Notes under the pieces: model-generated
The model's input: only the letters and a program-made list of their open reading frames with translations
Told to the model about the DNA's origin: nothing
Databases searched by the model: none
Position numbers and translations under genes: made by a program
In this document: positions 1 to 8,335 of the stretch, one piece after another
How the letters are laid out: every line of letters starts with the position of its first letter
Numbering within the stretch: the first letter of the stretch is position 1
Assembly: GCA_047639575.1 (NCBI GenBank)
Contig: JBLIOB010000020.1
Span: 1-26,914, forward strand
Length of the DNA: 26,914 nucleotides
Direction: 5' to 3'
DNA from: JBLIOB01 sp047639575
GTDB taxonomy: Bacteria > Bacteroidota > Bacteroidia > Flavobacteriales_D > Parvicellaceae

Positions 1-1
1 T

Positions 2-3000
2 GAGTCTGAAAAAGCAATAATTGGAGCAAAGTCAAATTCTTTACCAGCTTCTCCGTTCATTCAATTTAAGAATGCTAGTCAAAGAATGGAAGCCTATTAT
101 GTTTATTCATTTAATCCAATTGTAAATGTTGGTGGCCAACTTAAAAAAGTTGTTGGGTTTTCATTAAACGTTGATTACAACATGGCTCCTCCTGTTAAGA
201 AATCTTCAAAAGCCTTTGTTACGAATTCAGTTTTGGCCACAGGAGAATGGTACAAGATTGGAGTTACCAGCGATGGCGTTTACAAACTGGATTATAATTT
301 TCTCGCAAATCTTGGGGTTGACATTGATAATGTTGACCCTACAAGTATTAACGTTTATGGGAACGGTGCAGGTCTTCTTCCTGAGTCAAATGCTTCATTT
401 AGATATGATGATTTGACTAAAAATGCGATTTCATTTGTAGGGAATGAAGCGGATGGCTCATTTGATGCCTCGGATTATATTCTTTTTTACGGAAATGGTC
501 CTCATAAGATAAGACAATCAGGTAATGAGCTAATCCATGATTATAATTATTACTGCGATTCTAGCTTCTATTATATAAGTATAGATCCGGTAGACGTAGC
601 CAAACGAATTAACAGTCAAGCTCAATCGATTAATGTGCCCAATCAAACGGTAACTACGTTTAATGACTATAAATACCACGAAAAAGAGACTTTTAATTTC
701 TGGGAATCTGGACAAGAATGGTATGGAGATACATATAGCTCTGTATTGAATGCATATATCTACTCTTTTAACTTTCCTAATATTACTACTGATTCGATTA
801 AAGTGGTGACGAAGGTGGCCAACAAGTCAGCAATATCAAACACATTTACTATAACAACTTCTGGAGCATCCGGAACAGTGTCCTTAGGAAGTGTAGCGGG
901 GTTACAATATACCTATGCGAAATTAGGATCATCAACATTGTATTATGATAATGCTCCTTCTTTAGTAACAGTTAATATCAGTTATGATGATGCTGGATCT
1001 TTAAGTGCTGAGGGATATTTGGATGAGATTAATGTAAATGTTAGAAGAAACTTAGATATGACTGGAGTCGGTACTTCGTTAATCTTTCAGGATATAAATT
1101 CTATGGGAGCTGGGAACGTTGCAGATTTTCAGTTGATCGGTGCAAATAATGTTTCCGATATTTGGGACGTATCAGCTCATCATGATGTATCCAGTATTAA
1201 CTATACAGATGCAGGGTCGACTAAATCGTTTGTGATGGATGTTGATTCGTTGAGAAAATTTGTTGCCTTAACGTCCACGTCTGGAACCAATCCAGTTGCA
1301 CACGGTAGAATTCCAAATCAAAATTTGCACGGATTAGGTTACGCAGACTTGATTATCGTTTCACCAAGTTTGTTATTAAATGAAGCAAATGACTTGGCTT
1401 CATTTCACCAGGATGAAGGATTAACTGTTCATGTGGTAACTCCGGAACAAATTTATCATGAGTTTTCTTCAGGCATGAGAGACGTAACTTCTATACGACA
1501 CTTTTTAAGAATGTTCTACGAACGTGCCGGAACCGATCCAACATTAATTCCAAAACATCTTTTATTGTTTGGAGATGGATCGTACGATAATAAAGGAAAG
1601 ATTAATTCCTTCGAAAACGGTCTTCCAACTTATCAAAGCCTTTCTCATGTCACTAAAACAGGCACTTTCACTTCCGATGATTATTTTGTAGTTCTAGATG
1701 ATAATGCGGCTTTTGCTGCATCGGATTTATTGGATATGTCAGTAGGAAGGTTGCCTATAACTACCACAGCAGAAGCGAAAAACGTGGTTAATAAAATAAG
1801 AAGGTACGCAGAGAAATCAGCTTCCTTTTCAATTACTGGGGCTAGTTGTACAACCGATGAATCTTCAAATTTTGGTGATTGGAAAAATAAATTAATAATG
1901 ATCTCTGACGATGAAGACGGTGGAGCTTACATGACACACACGGAAGAAGTAGCAGATCAAATTGAAGTTGATTATCCATGGATGAATATCAATAAAGTAC
2001 ACAGTGATTCGTATGTACAAGAGTCGACTCCCGGAGGAGAACGTTACTATGATGTATACGATGAGATTAAAGACAAAGTTGAAGAAGGAGTCATGGCAGT
2101 TAATTACATTGGGCACGGTGGCGAAGTAGGCTGGGCGGAAGAACGATTCTTAGATCTCAACATGATTAATCAGTGGACCAACGCGAATAAACTCCCCATA
2201 TTTATGACAGCCACCTGTGAGTTTAGTCGATTTGATGATCCTAATAGAACCTCAGCAGGAGAGTTATTAGTGTTAAATCCCGATGGTGGTGCAATAGGGA
2301 TGTTTACTACTTGGAGACTTGTGTTCGCAGGTCCAAATCTAACGATGAACAAAAAATTCTATGACACGGTATTTAAGATGGATGCCAACGGTGCACCTCA
2401 AACTTTAGGAAGTATTTACGTTGGCACAAAGAATGCATACGCATCGACAGGAGCTTCTGAAAACGGAAGAAAATTTGGATTGTTAGGAGATCCAGCATTA
2501 AGATTGGCTTTGCCAGAATATGAAATTGTAACAGATGAAATAAATGACGTTTCTATAACTTCTGCAATTGATACCCTCCATGCTTTAAGTAAAATAAAAA
2601 TTGAAGGCCACATTGAAAATTTAGCGGGGGCTATAGCTACCTCTTATAATGGAGTAGTGTACCTAACTGTTTTTGACAAGTATCAGCAGTTTTCAACTTT
2701 AGCGAATAATGCGACTAGTGGAATTAAAACATTTAATGAACAAAACAGTACCCTGTATAAAGGAAAGGCCACTGTTGTTAATGGGTTATTCAGCTTTACG
2801 TTCGTAGCTCCCAAAGACATTAACCTCCAATATGGTAAAGGCAAATTAAGTTTCTATGCGGATAATGGAGTTATTGATGCGAAAGGCTATAGCGATAGCT
2901 TGACGATAGGAGGAACAAATCCTACTGCAATTACAGATGTAGTTGGACCAACGATTGACTTATACATGAACGATTCAAATTTTGTGTACGGTGGTTTAAC

Positions 3001-3598
3001 TGATGAGTCACCAACATTAGTTGCATATATCTCTGATTCTAATGGGGTTAATACTACTGGGAATTCTATAGGCCACGATTTGACTGCAACTTTAGATGGG
3101 AATACGGCAAATGCTATCGTTCTTAATGATCAGTACGAAGCAGACCTGAACACCTATCAAAAAGGTTCAGTAGCATATAAATATGATGATTTAAGCGAAG
3201 GTGTGCATACATTAGAACTGAAAGCTTGGGATGTTTACAATAACTCAAATATCGTTCAGACAGAATTTGTAGTAGCCTCTTCTGCTGAGATGGCATTAGA
3301 TCATGTATTAAATTACCCAAACCCATTTACCACCAGTACTGAATTTATGTTAGAACATAATCAAGTATGCAATTCTGTTGATGTTCAGGTCCAGATTTTT
3401 ACTGTTTCTGGGAGGTTGGTGAAAACGATTAATGAGAGCCTTCATACCCAAGGATTTCGTATTAGTGGTATAACTTGGAACGGTACAGATGAATTTGGTG
3501 ATAGACTTGCAAGAGGCACTTATTTCTATCGAGTAAAGGTAAATACCGACAACGGAGCCAAGGCTGAGAAGTTTGAGCGCTTAGTAATTTTGAAGTAA
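2..3598 (+). CDS. porU: Type IX secretion system sortase PorU (C25 gingipain-like), 5' partial
   Basis: This is the cell-surface sortase of the type IX secretion system; in characterised Bacteroidota PorU removes C-terminal signals from secreted proteins and attaches the cargo to the surface. The frame is open from base 2, so the gene begins left of the window and the ATG at 86 is internal; 1198 residues are visible. A gingipain-type peptidase core is recognisable, with the catalytic His in the NYIGHGGEVGW segment (codon 2114-2116) and the catalytic Cys in MTATCEFSRFD (codon 2216-2218). Beta-rich domains follow. The C-terminus is a T9SS-type domain with YPNPF, a GRLVKT strand and a final GTYFYRVKV strand; PorU is known to keep this domain uncleaved. 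porV follows 52 bp downstream, as in other Flavobacteriales, where PorU and PorV work together. Identification is firm; only the N-terminus is missing. Confidence 0.95.
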   Translation, partial: ESEKAIIGAKSNSLPASPFIQFKNASQRMEAYYVYSFNPIVNVGGQLKKVVGFSLNVDYNMAPPVKKSSKAFVTNSVLATGEWYKIGVTSDGVYKLDYNFLANLGVDIDNVDPTSINVYGNGAGLLPESNASFRYDDLTKNAISFVGNEADGSFDASDYILFYGNGPHKIRQSGNELIHDYNYYCDSSFYYISIDPVDVAKRINSQAQSINVPNQTVTTFNDYKYHEKETFNFWESGQEWYGDTYSSVLNAYIYSFNFPNITTDSIKVVTKVANKSAISNTFTITTSGASGTVSLGSVAGLQYTYAKLGSSTLYYDNAPSLVTVNISYDDAGSLSAEGYLDEINVNVRRNLDMTGVGTSLIFQDINSMGAGNVADFQLIGANNVSDIWDVSAHHDVSSINYTDAGSTKSFVMDVDSLRKFVALTSTSGTNPVAHGRIPNQNLHGLGYADLIIVSPSLLLNEANDLASFHQDEGLTVHVVTPEQIYHEFSSGMRDVTSIRHFLRMFYERAGTDPTLIPKHLLLFGDGSYDNKGKINSFENGLPTYQSLSHVTKTGTFTSDDYFVVLDDNAAFAASDLLDMSVGRLPITTTAEAKNVVNKIRRYAEKSASFSITGASCTTDESSNFGDWKNKLIMISDDEDGGAYMTHTEEVADQIEVDYPWMNINKVHSDSYVQESTPGGERYYDVYDEIKDKVEEGVMAVNYIGHGGEVGWAEERFLDLNMINQWTNANKLPIFMTATCEFSRFDDPNRTSAGELLVLNPDGGAIGMFTTWRLVFAGPNLTMNKKFYDTVFKMDANGAPQTLGSIYVGTKNAYASTGASENGRKFGLLGDPALRLALPEYEIVTDEINDVSITSAIDTLHALSKIKIEGHIENLAGAIATSYNGVVYLTVFDKYQQFSTLANNATSGIKTFNEQNSTLYKGKATVVNGLFSFTFVAPKDINLQYGKGKLSFYADNGVIDAKGYSDSLTIGGTNPTAITDVVGPTIDLYMNDSNFVYGGLTDESPTLVAYISDSNGVNTTGNSIGHDLTATLDGNTANAIVLNDQYEADLNTYQKGSVAYKYDDLSEGVHTLELKAWDVYNNSNIVQTEFVVASSAEMALDHVLNYPNPFTTSTEFMLEHNQVCNSVDVQVQIFTVSGRLVKTINESLHTQGFRISGITWNGTDEFGDRLARGTYFYRVKVNTDNGAKAEKFERLVILK

Positions 3599-3622
3599 CA
3601 CAATAAATCAGCTACATTTCCG

Positions 3623-3630
3623 TATATTTG
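3623..3630 (+). promoter_or_regulatory. Bacteroidota -7 promoter element before porV
   Basis: TATATTTG matches the Bacteroidota -7 consensus TAnnTTTG and lies 20 bases before the porV ATG. No good TTG -33 element is found at the usual spacing, so porV may have a weak promoter of its own in addition to read-through from porU. Confidence 0.5.
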
Positions 3631-3650
3631 TTAGCTATTTTTTTATAGAC

Positions 3651-4955
3651 ATGATAAAACAACTTGGATTAGGATTTTTGGCAACCACGCTCGTTTTTAG
3701 CAGCTGGTCGCAAAACACGAATAAGGACGGACAGGACTTTTCGCTGCAATTGAATACAATTACTACGGCCGTGCCGTTTTTATTGATTGCACCAGATTCT
3801 AGATCCGGTGCAATGGGAGATATAGGAGCTGCACTTTCGCCAGACGCTAATTCAACCCATTGGAACCTTTCTAAATTGGCATGGATCAATCACAAGGATT
3901 ACGTAAAAGAAAGAGGGGGTAATAAGGAAGAGTTCGGAATGTCTTTAGGATATTCACCTTGGCTAAAACAACTAGTCCCGGACATTAATCTTGCATATCT
4001 ATCTGGATATAAAACAATAGGAAGAAATCAAGCAATTGCAGGTTCATTGAGATATTTTTCTCTTGGAGACATTACGTTCACAGACAATGTAGGTAATGTG
4101 ATTAGAAATTTTAAGCCAAATGAATTTGCACTAGATGTAGGTTATACAAGAATGCTTTCCGAAAATTTTTCTGGTGGTGTTGCAATTAGATATGTCTATT
4201 CTAATTTAACAGGTGGTACAACTACTCAAGGCGGAGGAGACACGAAACCAGGGCAAAGTGTTGCAGCAGACATTACTGGATTTTGGAGAAGTAAACAGTT
4301 CGATTTAGGAGAGAAGAAGGCGCACGTTGCCGTAGGATTTAATGTATCTAATATTGGTGCTAAAATGTCTTACACTTCAACAAAAGTGAGAGACTTCATC
4401 CCGACCAACTTACGAATCGGTTCAGCTTTGGATATTGAAATTGACGACAACAATTTATTCACGGTGAGTATGGATTTAAACAAATTGTTAGTGCCAACGT
4501 TGCCTTTGTATCAGAAAGATGCAAGTGGTAACACAGTTGTTGGTAGTGACGGAGAGTTTGTAATTGAATCTGGAAGAGATCCTAATGTAGGTGTTGCTTC
4601 TGGAATTTTCGGATCTTTTTCGGATGCGCCAGGTGCATATTATGACAATAGCGGAGATTTACAGCAGATCGGAGTTTTCAAAGAAGAGTTAAGAGAAATC
4701 AATATTGCTGCTGGAATTGAGTACTGGTACGCACACCGTTTTGCGCTAAGAGCTGGTTTCTTTTATGAGCACTATACAAAAGGAAACAGACAATATGCTG
4801 CTGTTGGTGCAGGTATGAAGTATAAAACTTTAGAGATTGATTTATCCTATCTAATCCCTACTTCTCAGAACCATCCTTTAGCTAAGACATTAAGGTTTAC
4901 ATTGAAGTTCAATTTTGGTGGAGCGAATGGCGGTGAGTCAGAAACGGCTAGCTAA
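3651..4955 (+). CDS. porV: Type IX secretion system outer membrane protein PorV
   Basis: PorV (LptO/PG27) is an outer-membrane beta-barrel of the FadL-like class. In the type IX system it carries cargo from the SprA translocon to PorU for processing. The 434-residue product starts with a signal peptide (MIKQLGLGFLATTLVFSSWSQ region) and has the diagnostic early segment with SRSGAMGDIGAA and NSTHWN, followed by repeated amphipathic strands and a C-terminal strand ending in LRFTLKFNFGG. Length fits the family. It lies directly after porU on the same strand, and a strong terminator follows 17 bp after its stop. A -7 element 20 bases upstream suggests some independent transcription. Confidence 0.95.
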   Translation: MIKQLGLGFLATTLVFSSWSQNTNKDGQDFSLQLNTITTAVPFLLIAPDSRSGAMGDIGAALSPDANSTHWNLSKLAWINHKDYVKERGGNKEEFGMSLGYSPWLKQLVPDINLAYLSGYKTIGRNQAIAGSLRYFSLGDITFTDNVGNVIRNFKPNEFALDVGYTRMLSENFSGGVAIRYVYSNLTGGTTTQGGGDTKPGQSVAADITGFWRSKQFDLGEKKAHVAVGFNVSNIGAKMSYTSTKVRDFIPTNLRIGSALDIEIDDNNLFTVSMDLNKLLVPTLPLYQKDASGNTVVGSDGEFVIESGRDPNVGVASGIFGSFSDAPGAYYDNSGDLQQIGVFKEELREINIAAGIEYWYAHRFALRAGFFYEHYTKGNRQYAAVGAGMKYKTLEIDLSYLIPTSQNHPLAKTLRFTLKFNFGGANGGESETAS

Positions 4956-4972
4956 GCGAAATTACAAGCATT

Positions 4973-5007
4973 AAAAAAGGCCTTTCGATAATCGAAGGGC
5001 CTTTTTT
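4973..5007. terminator. Bidirectional intrinsic terminator between porV and the convergent DUF4956 gene
   Basis: A hairpin with arms AAAAAGGCCTTTCGAT and ATCGAAGGGCCTTTTTT (one G-U pair) has an A run on the left and a T run on the right. It can therefore end transcription of porV on the + strand and of the DUF4956 operon on the - strand. Confidence 0.9.
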
Positions 5008-5028
5008 GTTTAATCTTGTTTCTAGCGT

Positions 5029-5832
5029 CTAATTAGAATTGGATATGCCCTCATCTATAAAATCTCCTGATTGCTCATTCTCGTAAAAGTAAACAAACAC
5101 TTGAGCTGTATCTCTAAGGAAGTCAATCTTACCTATTTGAATTCGATTAATTTTTAACCCTGTACGAGCTTCTAAATCTGCTCTTAGTTCGGCTGCCTTA
5201 TCTGGCTTTATTAGATCAATCTTTTCATATATAATGGCTTTTCTAGACTCGTGTTTTAAAAGCCAGACACGTTCTAAACTAAATGTAACGACTACTATTG
5301 CTAAGTTCACAAATGCTAATTCTGCGTAACTCATTTTGTTATTAGCCAAAGCATTAATCACAGAGACTCCAATCACGATGAACAAGTACGTCATCTCTTT
5401 AATTGGAATAGGGTCTGTACGGTACCTAATTATTCCAAATATGGCGAATAGGCCTAGGGCCATTCCCATTCCAAGTTCAAATTTCTTCAAAGTGAAACAG
5501 ATCGTGAAGATGATCATGCTCAACAAAAAGTACGAAAACAAGTAATCCTTCCTTTTTGAAATAGGGTAATAGATCATTCTTATAATCACGAATAAAATTG
5601 CAAAGTTCATGAAGAATCTGAAAATTAATTTCCAAAAATCTTTATCGAATAATTGAAGTCCTAACCATGTTTTTGTTTCATCTGGGGTTTGTCCTTCTTT
5701 GGCAATGTCCTTAATTGACTTGCCAAGGTTTTGCACAGCTCCGCCTTCCTTTTCAAGACTCTCTAAAATCTCATTTCCTGTTTGAACGAAAAAGTCCGAA
5801 AACCAATTTCCTATTTCAAGTAATATATCCAT
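5029..5832 (-). CDS. DUF4956 family membrane protein
   Basis: A 267-residue integral membrane protein. A soluble N-terminal part (about 1-65) is followed by about five hydrophobic segments (roughly 69-91, 97-115, 120-137, 147-163 and 170-192, including LGMGMALGLFAIFGIIRYRTDPIP), then a soluble C-terminal domain of about 75 residues. The GIIRYRTDPIP stretch and overall layout match DUF4956 as I know the family; its biochemical role is not established. Its ATG overlaps the stop of the upstream VTC-domain gene by one base (TAATG), indicating translational coupling. DUF4956 genes are commonly paired with VTC-type polyphosphate polymerase domains, so a role at the membrane in polyphosphate or phosphate handling is a reasonable inference. 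Confidence 0.85.
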   Translation of the reverse strand: MDILLEIGNWFSDFFVQTGNEILESLEKEGGAVQNLGKSIKDIAKEGQTPDETKTWLGLQLFDKDFWKLIFRFFMNFAILFVIIRMIYYPISKRKDYLFSYFLLSMIIFTICFTLKKFELGMGMALGLFAIFGIIRYRTDPIPIKEMTYLFIVIGVSVINALANNKMSYAELAFVNLAIVVVTFSLERVWLLKHESRKAIIYEKIDLIKPDKAAELRADLEARTGLKINRIQIGKIDFLRDTAQVFVYFYENEQSGDFIDEGISNSN

Positions 5833-6578
5833 TATGCACTTAATTTTTCAATCATTAAAATCTTCTCTTTGAAATTGTTGTATTTCAAGTCTTTATCCAA
5901 AAGTACGCAGCCTATGCAATACTTACTCATTCCTGATGGTCTTATTTGTCTTTCTTTGAATTTAGACACCAAAGGAGTGTTTCTACTCACATTCTCTTGC
6001 TTCACCTCCGCTATCACTATTTCAGAAAGCACTTTTTCAGTATCGCCACGTTCAAAACTTAGCATTGTATCGATAGTTAAACGCTCCTTCAGTTCTTGGT
6101 TCACTAACGTAATTCTAGAAAAGGAGTTCCAAATTGCTGGAATCAAAGTGGTTGGTTGTCCTAAAACTTTATCGACAAATGCTTGATTCTTTTCTCCGAA
6201 TACTTCTTCAAAGTCTGGAATTTTAATCCTGGATTTGACCGTGCGTCCTTTCTTCTTATTCTTAACTTCTATAAAGCACAAATCACTTTCTAGATACTTT
6301 CGCATTCTGACCTTAAATCGGTTTTCTTTACCGTTATGATGTCTAGTGAAAAAGTCATAATCCGGAGTGTCAAAGTACAAAGTTTTATAATTGCTAAACC
6401 TTTTATCTTTTATCGTGAGGACCTTATAGTCACCTGCCGATTCCGTTAAAAGTTGAGCTAATTCCGCAACTGTAAAAACAAACTTAGTGTCCGTTCTATT
6501 TAATAATTTCACCTCGTCCATTTCCGCTAAGGAAATAGGCTGAAACTTATCAATTGCATTTAATAACTCCTGTCTCAT
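5832..6578 (-). CDS. VTC-domain polyphosphate polymerase family protein
   Basis: A 248-residue soluble protein of the VTC domain family, which adopts the triphosphate tunnel fold of the yeast vacuolar transporter chaperone catalytic subunit that makes polyphosphate from ATP. Tunnel-type basic and acidic residues are visible: RTDTKFVF near residue 30, YFDTPDYDFFTRHHNGKENR with RFKVRMRKY (about 68-93), FIEVKNKKKGRTVKSRI (about 97-113), and the late EVKQEN and MSKYCIG motifs. It is first in a two-gene operon with the DUF4956 membrane protein, with overlapping stop and start. Which bacterial VTC proteins are true polymerases is not settled, so the activity is inferred from the family. Confidence 0.85.
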   Translation of the reverse strand: MRQELLNAIDKFQPISLAEMDEVKLLNRTDTKFVFTVAELAQLLTESAGDYKVLTIKDKRFSNYKTLYFDTPDYDFFTRHHNGKENRFKVRMRKYLESDLCFIEVKNKKKGRTVKSRIKIPDFEEVFGEKNQAFVDKVLGQPTTLIPAIWNSFSRITLVNQELKERLTIDTMLSFERGDTEKVLSEIVIAEVKQENVSRNTPLVSKFKERQIRPSGMSKYCIGCVLLDKDLKYNNFKEKILMIEKLSA

Positions 6579-6689
6579 ATGGTCTGCATTCTAAATAATC
6601 GCTTAGTGACTGAATACCCTAAATTTAGATTCTTTGTGAATTACAACGGTTAAAAGTAACTACAATTTGACGTTATAAAAGCTAGAAAC

Positions 6690-6718
6690 TTGCGATTTTA
6701 ATTGAATAACTACATTTG
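6690..6718 (+). promoter_or_regulatory. Bacteroidota promoter before cdd
   Basis: TTG at 6690-6692 and TACATTTG at 6711-6718 are separated by 18 bases. Both match the Bacteroidota -33 (TTG) and -7 (TAnnTTTG) elements. The site lies 17 bases before the likely cdd ATG. Confidence 0.65.
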
Positions 6719-6735
6719 GGGTTAATAAAGTGGCT

Positions 6736-7230
6736 ATGAAAAGACAGGAGACAAGAAAGATTGAGATTGAAATTTACGACAGTATTGCAGATTTGAAGAC
6801 ATCGGATCGTGAGTTGATGGAGCAAGCTGTTAAGATTTCAAAGCAGGCTTATGCCCCTTATTCGAAATTTATGGTTGGTGCGGCCATTGCCTTGGAAAAT
6901 GGCGAAATTGTGTTAGGAACTAATCAAGAAAATGTAGCCTACCCATCGGGGATCTGCGCAGAAAGAACCGCATTTTATTATGCTGGTACTCATTATCCCA
7001 ATGAAAAGATCATATCAGTTGCTGTTACGGCAAGTACTACTGAGTTCAAAGTGGATTATCCGGTTAGTCCATGCGGTTCATGTAGACAAGCCATGTACGA
7101 ATATGAATCCAAACAAGATCAACCAATAAGAGTAATTATGATGGGAGAATCTGGCGAAGTCCGAGTGATGCATGCAATTGCAGATCTTCTCCCTTTTACT
7201 TTTAACGAAACAGGGTTAAAAAAGGGTTAG
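6736..7230 (+). CDS. cdd: Cytidine deaminase
   Basis: Cytidine deaminase hydrolyses cytidine and deoxycytidine to the uridine forms in pyrimidine salvage. From the ATG at 6736 the product has 164 residues. The zinc site is plain: C74 and catalytic E76 in GICAERTAF, and C113 and C116 in SPCGSCRQ. The Y-P-Y-S-K-F substrate-binding segment (about 40-45) is also present. A GTG two codons upstream (6730) is possible, but the ATG is the simpler choice. The gene has its own TTG/TAnnTTTG promoter and is followed by pdhA 61 bp on, an order I recall from other Flavobacteriales next to porU and porV. Confidence 0.93.
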   Translation: MKRQETRKIEIEIYDSIADLKTSDRELMEQAVKISKQAYAPYSKFMVGAAIALENGEIVLGTNQENVAYPSGICAERTAFYYAGTHYPNEKIISVAVTASTTEFKVDYPVSPCGSCRQAMYEYESKQDQPIRVIMMGESGEVRVMHAIADLLPFTFNETGLKKG

Positions 7231-7260
7231 TTTTAATCACTAAATTTAGAGTTTAGACAC

Positions 7261-7268
7261 TATATTTG
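7261..7268 (+). promoter_or_regulatory. Bacteroidota -7 promoter element before pdhA
   Basis: TATATTTG matches TAnnTTTG and lies 23 bases before the pdhA ATG. No clear TTG is found at -33. It would drive pdhA-pdhC separately from cdd. Confidence 0.5.
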
Positions 7269-7291
7269 CGTTCAATAAACAACAAGGTATT

Positions 7292-8329
7292 ATGGCTACA
7301 ACATCGGCTAAAAGTAAAACAAGCAAAAAAGGGGCTTCCGGGAAATTAAAGTTTTCTAAAGCGCAGTACCTGAAATGGTATGAGGATATGCTTGTGATGA
7401 GAAAGATTGAGGAGAAAGTTGGGATGCTTTATATCCAGCAAAAATTCGGTGGCTTCTGCCATTTATACATTGGTCAGGAAGCTGTTGTTGCTGGAACTGC
7501 ATCTGCCGCAATCAAAGGAGATAAACACATTACTGCTTACAGAGATCATGCGCATCCAATCGCTCTTGGAGTTCATCCAAAAGAAATGATGGCAGAACTT
7601 TATGGGAAGCAAGAAGGAATGACCAACGGAAAAGGTGGTTCTATGCACATGTTTAAAAAGGAAGTTGGACTTCTTGGCGGACATGGAATTGTTGGAGCTC
7701 AAATCCCTATGGGAGCAGGAATCGCATTTGCTGAAAAGTATAAAAAGACTGGAAATGTTTGTTTTACGTCTTTCGGAGATGGAGCTGCTAGACAGGGTGC
7801 ACTGCACGAAACGTTTAACATGGCCATGACTTGGAAATTGCCTTGTGTATTTATTATTGAGAATAATAATTATGCAATGGGAACATCCGTTGAAAGAACA
7901 ACGAACGTGTTGAACATGTCTGAAATGGGTAAATCTTATCACATGCCTTCATTTGCTGTGGATGGAATGAGTGTTGAAGATGTGCATGATGCAATTGCAG
8001 AAGCTGCAGATAGAGCAAGAAAAGGTGATGGACCAACGTTGCTTGATATTCGAACTTATCGTTATAAAGGACATTCGATGTCTGATCCTCAAAAGTATCG
8101 TACCAAACAAGAGGTAGAGGACTACAAAAAGCAGGACCCAATTGAAAAGGTTTTGGAGACAATTGTTAAAAATAAGTTTGCTTCAAAGGCAGAACTTGAA
8201 AAAATTCAAGCTAGAGTGAAAGCAGTAATTGACGAGTCAGTAGAATATGCCGAAAACGGTACTGACGTAACTGCAGATGAACTTTACAATGATATTTACT
8301 CAGACGAGTATCCATTTATTATAGAATAG
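7292..8329 (+). CDS. pdhA: Pyruvate dehydrogenase E1 component, alpha subunit
   Basis: E1-alpha of the pyruvate dehydrogenase complex, which with E1-beta decarboxylates pyruvate on thiamine diphosphate and passes the acetyl group to E2. The 345-residue product has the thiamine diphosphate motif from GDG (162-164) to NNN (191-193). It also has the family segment YKGHSMSDPQKYR containing the loop that contacts the cofactor. The first ~20 residues are rich in Ser, Thr and Lys and precede the conserved start of the fold. The E2 gene follows 6 bp downstream, so the two form an operon. The partner E1-beta gene is not in the window. Confidence 0.95.
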   Translation: MATTSAKSKTSKKGASGKLKFSKAQYLKWYEDMLVMRKIEEKVGMLYIQQKFGGFCHLYIGQEAVVAGTASAAIKGDKHITAYRDHAHPIALGVHPKEMMAELYGKQEGMTNGKGGSMHMFKKEVGLLGGHGIVGAQIPMGAGIAFAEKYKKTGNVCFTSFGDGAARQGALHETFNMAMTWKLPCVFIIENNNYAMGTSVERTTNVLNMSEMGKSYHMPSFAVDGMSVEDVHDAIAEAADRARKGDGPTLLDIRTYRYKGHSMSDPQKYRTKQEVEDYKKQDPIEKVLETIVKNKFASKAELEKIQARVKAVIDESVEYAENGTDVTADELYNDIYSDEYPFIIE

Positions 8330-8335
8330 AATCAG

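Noticed and set aside
86..88. ATG at 86 as the start of porU
   Set aside because: The same frame is open back to base 2 with plausible protein sequence, and PorU proteins are longer at the N-terminus; the gene is cut by the window edge.
7463..7942. A 159-codon reverse ORF inside pdhA
   Set aside because: Shadow of the conserved pdhA coding frame, rich in His, Ser and Phe with no recognisable domain.
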